Shown: piece by piece, positions 1-4,989 of the stretch
How the letters are laid out: each line of letters begins with the position of its first letter
Position numbering within the stretch: position 1 is the first letter of the stretch
NCBI GenBank assembly: GCA_020853835.1
Contig: JADYYC010000299.1
Location: forward strand, 1 to 8,719
Direction of reading: 5' to 3'
Origin: Anaerolineales bacterium
GTDB taxonomy: Bacteria; Chloroflexota; Anaerolineae; Anaerolineales; UBA4823
Length of the DNA: 8,719 nucleotides
Notes under the pieces: model-generated
The model's database searches: none
What the model saw: the letters and a program-made list of their open reading frames with translations, nothing else
Told to the model about the DNA's origin: nothing
Translations under genes and position numbers: made by a program

Positions 1-2
1 AT

Positions 3-836
3 AAAGATAAACTGATCACTCTCGCTGGTATGAGCCAGGCTGGCGCCACCGGCGTGGTCGAACAGTATGATATCCAATCCAACCAGTGGACGACGCTGGC
101 TGGTAAACCGGTTAAGGTATCAGGGGTCCAGGGGGTCGTGATTGATGACCGGGTTTTCATCCCGGGTGGTTATTTAGGCGATGGCTCGTTGACCGATATG
201 CTTGAGATCTATGATGTCTCTGAAAACTCCTGGTCTCGGGGGGCGGGACTGCCCATCCCAATCAGCGACTATGGTTTAGCGGCAGTGGATGGGAAGCTCT
301 TTCTGCTGGGCGGCTGGGACGGAAAGAAAGTGTTGGATACGGTCTATGAATATGATCCTGACACGGATCGTTGGTCGCCTCAGACGCCTATGCAGGCAGC
401 GCGCAGCCAGTTTGGCGCGGTCTCCGTCAACGGCAAAATCTACGTCTTCGGCGGCTTCGATGGCAAAAAGGCGCTCGACGCGACCGAGGTGTTCACCCCA
501 GGTCAAGATGGAAGCCCTGGCATTTGGGCCTCGGGCGCGGCGATGCCGGAAGGCGATTACGGAATGGGGGCAACCAGCCTGCTGGATATCGTTTACATCG
601 TCGGCGGCGTGAACCATTCCACGAAAACGTTCCCGATCCTGGTTTACTATACGGACACAGAGGAATGGCAATCGATTGAACTGCCGCAAGGTTTTCATTT
701 GGGGGCGGGGATGGGGGTCGCCAGCCAGGGCCAGTACCTGTATATTATGGGCGGGAAGCAGGGGGAAACGATACTCGGAGAATTCTACGCCTACCGCGCT
801 TTGCTGACCACTTCTTTGCCTCTGATTATCAAATAG
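3..836 (+). CDS. Kelch-repeat beta-propeller protein, 5' end outside window
   Basis: The reading frame is open through the left edge (first full codon at 3), so the ATG at 30 is probably internal: the residues before it (LITLAG) complete a kelch blade. 277 residues are visible. Kelch signatures (double Gly, then Tyr-Asp and a Trp) recur, with Gly-Gly pairs at visible residues 55, 103, 150, 201 and 250 and blade-closing Trp at 29, 77, 124, 175 and 222. This gives one partial and five full blades, consistent with a six-bladed or larger propeller. Kelch propellers usually bind proteins or glycans; no catalytic residues can be assigned. The C-terminus is a short Thr/Ser linker followed by LPLIIK, a tail I associate with secreted Chloroflexota proteins, so export is inferred, but the signal peptide would lie outside the window. 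It is followed by a 209-base gap without a convincing terminator. Family confident, role unknown. Confidence 0.88.
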   Translation, partial: KDKLITLAGMSQAGATGVVEQYDIQSNQWTTLAGKPVKVSGVQGVVIDDRVFIPGGYLGDGSLTDMLEIYDVSENSWSRGAGLPIPISDYGLAAVDGKLFLLGGWDGKKVLDTVYEYDPDTDRWSPQTPMQAARSQFGAVSVNGKIYVFGGFDGKKALDATEVFTPGQDGSPGIWASGAAMPEGDYGMGATSLLDIVYIVGGVNHSTKTFPILVYYTDTEEWQSIELPQGFHLGAGMGVASQGQYLYIMGGKQGETILGEFYAYRALLTTSLPLIIK

Positions 837-930
837 CGCAGGCGGACAGCCATTTTCCTTGAAATTTTCGCCAAAATACCCCAAATGGGTTAACCATAAG
901 CGGAGCCAAAAGGGTGTGCGTTTAATTTTT

Positions 931-947
931 AATACCAATGGAGTATT
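931..947. repeat. Small inverted repeat at the -35 box (possible operator)
   Basis: AATAC and GTATT form a perfect 5-bp inverted repeat around a 7-base centre, overlapping the first bases of the proposed -35 hexamer (946-951). Such placement would suit a repressor site, but a 5-bp inverted repeat in AT-rich DNA is easily found by chance. No regulator gene lies nearby in the window. Confidence 0.2.
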
Positions 948-974
948 GATTAAGACTGAGCAACCACATAGAAT
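946..974 (+). promoter_or_regulatory. Sigma70-type promoter for the repeat protein gene
   Basis: A -35 box TTGATT (946-951, 4 of 6 to consensus) and a -10 box TAGAAT (969-974, 5 of 6) are separated by exactly 17 bases. Transcription would start near 981, giving a leader of about 65 bases before the ATG at 1046. It is the best promoter match I found in the window, and it suggests the repeat protein is transcribed independently of the kelch gene. Confidence 0.6.
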
Positions 975-1045
975 GACATGCAGGAAAAGAAGGCCTGTAT
1001 TTCTTATTTCAATCTTGCATTCCATAAGCTGGAAAGGATGACACA

Positions 1046-2404
1046 ATGAAAAAAGCTGTTTCTCTTTTGGTAGTTTTTATCCTGGCGGTCGCAGTCTTTG
1101 GCATTGCCCAGGCTGCTCTCCCAGGAGGCCCGTTCAACTATGCGTTCTACCTGCAGAACCTGGACTCCGTGAATACCGCCCGGTGTTCATACCAGTTCTA
1201 TGACCCCTTTGGCGCCGTGAAGTTCACTTCGCCTCAGTTTGATATCCCGAAAGAAGACAACGTCGAAGTCTATGTCCCAGGCATCGGCGGACTGGCTTCT
1301 GGCACCTATTCGGTCGTAGCAAGCTGTGATAAACAAGTCGCCGCAGTGGTGAACCTAAGCGACGCTGACAGTGGCGCCAGCCACCGGGGCATCTCGACTC
1401 CGGCCACCACCTGGTATGCGCCGGCTGTTTATGACAACTTCTACAATTATTCGACAAACATGGTCGTTCAGAACGCCACCAGCTCGCCGGTCAACATCAC
1501 CGTTAACATCTACAAACCCGGTAGCGCTGCCCCGGTCAAGACCCTGACCGCGAACAATGTCCCAGGGTATGCATCTGTCGAATTTGACCAGGAAGGTTTG
1601 CCAGAGCTGCTCACGAACGTTTCCTATTCGGCCAAGATCCAGGGCACTGGAAATATTTCTCCTGTGGTTAATATCTACGGGCGGCCTGGAACCCCTGTTG
1701 CGCAGCAGCTATACTCCTACAACCCCTTCTCTTCCGGCGCTTTGACCTTCTACGCCCCATTGATCATGAATAACTATTGGGGCTACAATACCGCTCTGAC
1801 CGTTCAGAACGTAGGTACATCCACCGCCAGGGTGCGTATAACCTACTCCACCGGGCTGGTTCGAACAGTCGATATTCCGATGAACTCGTCGTACGAAAAG
1901 TATTCCCCGCTGGAAATTCCCGCTGGCAATACGCTTCGAAACGTCAAAATTGAGAGCATTACCGGTGGGCCGGTTACCACAGCCCAGCCAATCGTCGCCT
2001 TTGTCAACCAATCCAATGCGACCAACCGGGCCTCAAGCTACACCGCCTTCGCTACCGGATCGACTAAATTGTATCTGCCGGTCGTCTATAAACTGTTCTA
2101 CCGCTACAACACCAGCGTAACCTGCCAGAACGTTGGAGGCGCCGCGACGACCATGACGATCACTTATAAAGGCCCCGGCGTCGGTGCTCCGACGACTTCT
2201 CCCTCCATTCCGGCTGGTGGAGCGCATGAGTTTTACCAGCTTACCGATCCTTCGCTGGGTTCGGTTCCTTTGAACTGGAAGGGGTCGGCGGTGGTCTCTG
2301 CATCACAACCTATTGTCTGTGTGGTGAACGAAAACCAGAACCTGGTTCCGGAAATCAATCAGAGCAAGGACATGCTGTATACTTACGAGGGTGTCTCACC
2401 CTGA
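1046..2404 (+). CDS. Secreted surface protein with four ~100-residue repeats
   Basis: The ATG at 1046 has a good ribosome binding site (AAGGA, 1034-1038, 7-base spacing). The 452-residue product starts with a Sec signal peptide: Lys2-Lys3, a hydrophobic core, and probable cleavage after AQA at residue 23. The rest is four divergent repeats (about 27-118, 121-233, 234-340, 341-452). Each has an aromatic-Asn-Tyr-x-T/S strand, then V/L-Q-N, a beta-rich middle rich in Gly, Thr and Pro, and a closing strand of the type QPIVxxVNxxN. Repeats 2-4 open with W/F/L-Y-A/L-P. The composition suggests stacked beta-sandwich domains. There is no LPXTG, transmembrane segment or S-layer-homology domain, so how it is held at the surface is unclear. 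Cysteines occur only in the first (C47, C94) and last (C360, C425) repeats. I recognise the repeat style from Chloroflexota secreted proteins but know of no assigned function; a structural surface or adhesive role is inference. Confidence 0.85.
   Translation: MKKAVSLLVVFILAVAVFGIAQAALPGGPFNYAFYLQNLDSVNTARCSYQFYDPFGAVKFTSPQFDIPKEDNVEVYVPGIGGLASGTYSVVASCDKQVAAVVNLSDADSGASHRGISTPATTWYAPAVYDNFYNYSTNMVVQNATSSPVNITVNIYKPGSAAPVKTLTANNVPGYASVEFDQEGLPELLTNVSYSAKIQGTGNISPVVNIYGRPGTPVAQQLYSYNPFSSGALTFYAPLIMNNYWGYNTALTVQNVGTSTARVRITYSTGLVRTVDIPMNSSYEKYSPLEIPAGNTLRNVKIESITGGPVTTAQPIVAFVNQSNATNRASSYTAFATGSTKLYLPVVYKLFYRYNTSVTCQNVGGAATTMTITYKGPGVGAPTTSPSIPAGGAHEFYQLTDPSLGSVPLNWKGSAVVSASQPIVCVVNENQNLVPEINQSKDMLYTYEGVSP
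1124..2401 (+). repeat. Four tandem protein-level repeats within the surface protein
   Basis: The approximate units are 1124-1399, 1406-1744, 1745-2065 and 2066-2401. The anchor motifs align as YLQNLDSVNT, VVQNATSSPV, TVQNVGTSTA and TCQNVGGAAT, and the later closing strands as AAVVNLS, SPVVNIY, QPIVAFVN and QPIVCVVN. The first unit lacks the opening Tyr-x-Pro strand, apparently replaced by the signal-peptide junction. DNA-level identity is low apart from short stretches such as gttcagaacg, so the duplications are old and not a recent tandem expansion. Confidence 0.75.
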
Positions 2405-2438
2405 TCATTTGTGACTACCAGAAGATAGGATAAACTTA

Positions 2439-2473
2439 CAGGAGGTTGCTGGAGCTTGTCCAGTGACCTCCTG
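2439..2473 (+). promoter_or_regulatory. Strong RNA hairpin before the lipoprotein gene
   Basis: The arms 2439-2452 and 2460-2473 form a 14-bp stem with a 7-base loop (2453-2459). Twelve pairs are Watson-Crick and two adjacent ones are T-G and G-T. These pair only in the plus-strand RNA and become A-C mismatches on the other strand, which points to a role in the plus-strand transcript. The left arm contains AGGAGGT, a perfect Shine-Dalgarno sequence, buried in the stem. Only AATTTTG follows, so it would be a poor terminator; attenuation, processing or mRNA protection between the two genes is equally possible. It ends 16 bases before the lipoprotein ATG. Confidence 0.6.
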
Positions 2474-2489
2474 AATTTTGGAGAGATGA

Positions 2490-3062
2490 ATGACCTCTAA
2501 ACTCATGTGCCTGCTCTTACTGGCGGTGGTTATAACGGCTTGTAGCGCGATCCCCACGACCTCGCCATCCACAACCTCTCCATCTTCTGCGCAAGGAACC
2601 GAGATCCCCATTCTTAAACCGCTGGCGATCGGAGAATACCCATACCCCTTCGAGGTGACCGAGCCGCCTTTGCCGGAGTACCTCCAAACCCCAGTCCAGA
2701 TTCCCACCCCTGGTAAAGACACCGGCGTGGTGACCGGTTCGTTGAAGAACATAGAGGATGGCGAGCCGCTCAAGTTCCAAACCATTTATTTGGGCAAGAA
2801 AGTGTATCTGACGCCCCCGCCCGATTACACTTATCACGTTTATCAAAACACGTCACCAAAAACGATGTCGGATTTAAACGGCGATTTTGCGATCGGGGAA
2901 GTTCCCGAAGGCGAGTACATCATTATGGTCTGGACTCCGTTTGGGGCTTACGTGGTGATGGACGAGGGGACGGAGTTGATGGCAAATGTGAAGCCCGGTC
3001 AGGTCCTCAATCTTGGCGTATTAGAAGCCATCGATCCGATGAAACACGAATCGAGTCAGTAA
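2490..3062 (+). CDS. Lipoprotein with carboxypeptidase-regulatory-like beta domain
   Basis: The 190-residue product begins with a short lipoprotein signal peptide (Lys4, hydrophobic 8-15) and lipobox ITAC with the acceptor Cys18. It should be lipid-anchored on the outer face of the membrane. Residues 19-36 are a Ser/Thr/Pro-rich linker, 37-76 are Pro-rich, and about 78-180 resemble a carboxypeptidase regulatory-like (transthyretin-type) beta sandwich: GVVTGSL opening, then SDLNGDFAIGEVPEGEYIIM, the usual 'D-x-x-G-x-F-x-x-x-x-x-P-x-G-x-Y' core. Such domains are binding or structural; no enzyme is attached here. The start is supported by GGAGAG at 2480-2485 with a tight 4-base gap; the ATG at 2505 (Met6) is a fallback that still keeps the lipobox. 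It is probably expressed with, or modulated downstream of, the repeat-protein gene through the hairpin at 2439-2473. The specific function is unknown. Confidence 0.82.
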   Translation: MTSKLMCLLLLAVVITACSAIPTTSPSTTSPSSAQGTEIPILKPLAIGEYPYPFEVTEPPLPEYLQTPVQIPTPGKDTGVVTGSLKNIEDGEPLKFQTIYLGKKVYLTPPPDYTYHVYQNTSPKTMSDLNGDFAIGEVPEGEYIIMVWTPFGAYVVMDEGTELMANVKPGQVLNLGVLEAIDPMKHESSQ

Positions 3063-3080
3063 TTCAAACGGCATTTCAAA

Positions 3081-4010
3081 TCAAATCGTATTCTTGGCTG
3101 CGTCCTCCTGACGCAGCTTTTTTGTGCTGATCAAGGAACCTGCCAGTCCCCAGATCGTGTCTCCCAGGATCAAAATAAAGCGCATCAGAACGGATATCAC
3201 AACGGCGTTTGCCGTTGGTAAATAGGGCTGCAGCAGCAGCACGAGCGAAATATCTCGGATCCCCAGCCCGGCCGGCAAGAAGATAATGAGCGCGCCGATT
3301 GAACCTGCTGTTGTCCAGATCCAGGTTGCGCGGAACAGATCCAACTCGGCTGCAGGCTGGAGGCCGGGTTGGGCCAAGATCAGGACGATGGCCCCTCCCA
3401 GAATCCAGGCCGACCCATACAGAACGATCCACAAGGCCGCTTCGAAAACTCGCCTGGGCCTGGTTTTGGTGTTCGATTGCCATTGATAGGAGAGAAACAT
3501 CGCCACACCTAAAATCAAGCCGCTGAGAAGGATGACGACATACAGCGGCAGACTTTGCAAACCAGCGACGATGATGGAGATACCGACCAACAGAAGGACG
3601 AACCACTCCAGAAAACTCGCGGTGATCACCGCGCCGCTGGAAAAGTCCTCTGAACCGGAATACATGCTGGACCTGCCGACCCACTGCCAGATCCCACCTG
3701 GCAGCCGCCTCAGCATCAAGAAGCGGGCGTAATACTGAAGGTCATCCCAGCCCAGCCGGTGGTGATCGGCGATCAACCCGACCCACACCACAAACTGCAG
3801 CGTGTGCGAAATCAAACAGAGTATGATTGAAAAAAGAACGGGCAGCCAATAATCTTGCCAGGCAACTTCTTTAACCTTGTAGCCGCTGTAGACCAGGAGT
3901 ACGATCAGATAGAGGATCGCGGCGACGCTCAATACATAACCGAACCACCTCCAACGTTTTCGGATCTCCGTTATTTTATTAACCCAGATTTGAGCAAAGT
4001 TTTGAATCAA
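3081..4010 (-). CDS. LPG-synthase-TM / flippase-like membrane protein
   Basis: The 309-residue polytopic membrane protein has hydrophobic segments near residues 22-42, 54-80, 126-150, 153-175, 187-212, 229-247 and 266-297. The loop RRLPGGIWQWVGR (101-113) and PAGLGIRD (246-253) are typical of the lysylphosphatidylglycerol-synthase transmembrane family (PF03706, 'flippase-like'). Members in polysaccharide clusters are thought to act on lipid-linked glycans or lipids; the soluble aminoacyl-transferase domain of MprF is absent. The start is TTG at 4010, since an in-frame TAG lies 12 bases upstream and later starts would lose the first membrane helix. It overlaps the 3' end of the methyltransferase gene by 32 bases, arguing for coupled translation as the last gene of the operon. 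No obvious Shine-Dalgarno is present. Its 3' end contains the opposing terminator. Family fairly sure, substrate unknown. Confidence 0.82.
   Translation of the reverse strand: MIQNFAQIWVNKITEIRKRWRWFGYVLSVAAILYLIVLLVYSGYKVKEVAWQDYWLPVLFSIILCLISHTLQFVVWVGLIADHHRLGWDDLQYYARFLMLRRLPGGIWQWVGRSSMYSGSEDFSSGAVITASFLEWFVLLLVGISIIVAGLQSLPLYVVILLSGLILGVAMFLSYQWQSNTKTRPRRVFEAALWIVLYGSAWILGGAIVLILAQPGLQPAAELDLFRATWIWTTAGSIGALIIFLPAGLGIRDISLVLLLQPYLPTANAVVISVLMRFILILGDTIWGLAGSLISTKKLRQEDAAKNTI
3097..3123 (+). terminator. Rho-independent terminator of the plus-strand block
   Basis: A perfect 8-bp stem (GCTGCGTC / GACGCAGC, 3097-3104 and 3110-3117) with a 5-base loop is followed immediately by six T residues (3118-3123), 34 bases after the lipoprotein stop codon. 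It lies inside the last codons of the converging membrane-protein gene, where the same bases encode KKLRQEDAAK. On the minus strand no T-run follows the stem, so termination is expected only for plus-strand transcripts. Confidence 0.88.
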
Positions 4011-4908
4011 TTGTTCCGGCTACCTTTTTTAATACGTAAGTGCTGATCGGCCCGCGATTGAGTAGATATGAAATCTGTCGGTACGGCCATAACAGCGGAG
4101 AAAAAATAGGTTCGGCGTCAATAATGGACTGTTTCCTCGCCGGAAACCGCTGGATAAGGCTGAGTAGAAAAGTGCCTTTGCCTCCGATAAATGTCCGATG
4201 TTTGATGATCTTGAAACCGCTGATCTCACATAGATGATTGATATTTCTTTCGTTAAACAGGTAAAAATGACGCGGGACGTCCCATCCAATCCAGGAATCG
4301 GCAAACAAATAGCGGTCAAAACTTCTTAGATTGGGTATCGAGAAGACCAGAATCCCATTGTCCTCCAACAGTGTGTGGGTTATCTGAAAGGCTCGCCTCG
4401 GACTGGGCAGATGCTCGAGTACATCCCATAACGTGACCAGGCTGTATTTCTCTGGCAAATTCCCGATTTCATCGATGGAGCCGGTGATGACGTCCAGGCC
4501 GTTTGCATCCCTGGCGATTTGAGCGGCCCGGTCGACCATCTCAACTCCCTTTACCTTCCACCCATAGGTTTGTGCGCACACCATAAAGTCGCCTGTTCCG
4601 CAGCCGATGTCTAACAGCGTTCCGCGGGCGCTCGTAAATCTTTCGACAAAGTCCATCTTCATCCTCAGCGCCCGCTGGTAATGCCAGTTTTGTATGGACG
4701 CGCTGCCGTCAGATGCCTGACTAAAACATTCATAGTCCTCAGGGTAGTAGGATGCAATGGTCTCAGGCGCAGGGCGGTTATGCAGGAAGATGAGGCCACA
4801 ATGACTGCACTTAACGAGTGAGAATTTCTCCCCAGATACCCTGTCAGACCGGCTTAGAAAGGGGGTGTGGTCTGTTGATCCGCATAGATCGCATTCAATG
4901 ATCGTCAT
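3979..4908 (-). CDS. Class I SAM-dependent methyltransferase with N-terminal Cys4 motif
   Basis: The 309-residue enzyme has a putative zinc ribbon at the N-terminus (C6-x2-C9 and C34-x2-C37, then GLIFLHNRP). A class I Rossmann methyltransferase core follows: motif I LLDIGCGTGDF (98-108), an acidic residue after beta 2 (E123), D146 near motif II, and LWDVLEHLPSPRRAF (160-174). The PNLRS and VPRHFYLFN segments (192-218) are usual in the Methyltransf_23-like group. Close relatives often sit in surface-polysaccharide clusters and methylate sugars or lipid-linked intermediates. The acceptor here cannot be named, though the glycosyltransferases upstream make a glycan substrate likely. The ATG at 4908 is the only good start, but the upstream bases are pyrimidine-rich with no Shine-Dalgarno. 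An 81-base gap separates it from the fusion gene, and the membrane-protein gene overlaps its 3' end. Confidence 0.88.
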   Translation of the reverse strand: MTIIECDLCGSTDHTPFLSRSDRVSGEKFSLVKCSHCGLIFLHNRPAPETIASYYPEDYECFSQASDGSASIQNWHYQRALRMKMDFVERFTSARGTLLDIGCGTGDFMVCAQTYGWKVKGVEMVDRAAQIARDANGLDVITGSIDEIGNLPEKYSLVTLWDVLEHLPSPRRAFQITHTLLEDNGILVFSIPNLRSFDRYLFADSWIGWDVPRHFYLFNERNINHLCEISGFKIIKHRTFIGGKGTFLLSLIQRFPARKQSIIDAEPIFSPLLWPYRQISYLLNRGPISTYVLKKVAGTIDSKLCSNLG

Positions 4909-4989
4909 GGTGAAAAGAGGATGGGGAGGCTGGGCTATTTAGGGATGAAAATGATAAGATGTCAGGGGGATGGTTGGCTCAAATACCAT

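Larger units (their letters stand above)
837..1045. other. Intergenic region with promoter for the repeat protein
   Basis: This stretch separates the kelch gene from the repeat-protein gene. It contains a sigma70-like promoter (946-974), a small inverted repeat touching its -35 box (931-947), the palindrome GGTTAACC (888-895) and the ribosome binding site of the next gene. A 60-codon frame on the plus strand and a long minus-strand frame reaching in from the kelch gene have no recognisable protein character. No convincing terminator for the kelch transcript is visible; a GGCGGA/TTCGCC stem at 841-872 has a 20-base loop and no clean T-run. Confidence 0.6.

Noticed and set aside
30..32. ATG at 30 as the true start of the kelch gene
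   Set aside because: The frame is open upstream to the edge and the preceding residues complete a kelch blade, so the gene begins outside the window.
859..1041. 60-codon plus-strand frame between the kelch and repeat-protein genes
   Set aside because: It has no ribosome binding site, basic low-quality composition, and overlaps the promoter of the next gene; it looks like intergenic DNA.
276..1046. Long minus-strand frame of 256 codons opposite the kelch gene
   Set aside because: It is antisense to a clear kelch gene, has no recognisable motif, and its product is rich in Arg, Cys and His as expected of a shadow frame.
1046..2404. Eleven N-x-S/T sequons in the surface protein as a sign of N-glycosylation
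   Set aside because: The protein is very rich in Asn, Ser and Thr, so a number of this order is roughly expected by chance, and no oligosaccharyltransferase is in the window.
2409..2436. Promoter TTGTGA-16-TAAACT upstream of the lipoprotein gene
   Set aside because: Both boxes match only 4 of 6 and the spacing is short; possible but too weak to annotate.
4909..4989. Promoter TTGAGC ... TATCAT before the methyltransferase
   Set aside because: The spacing is 20 bases and the -35 match is partial; operon read-through is simpler.
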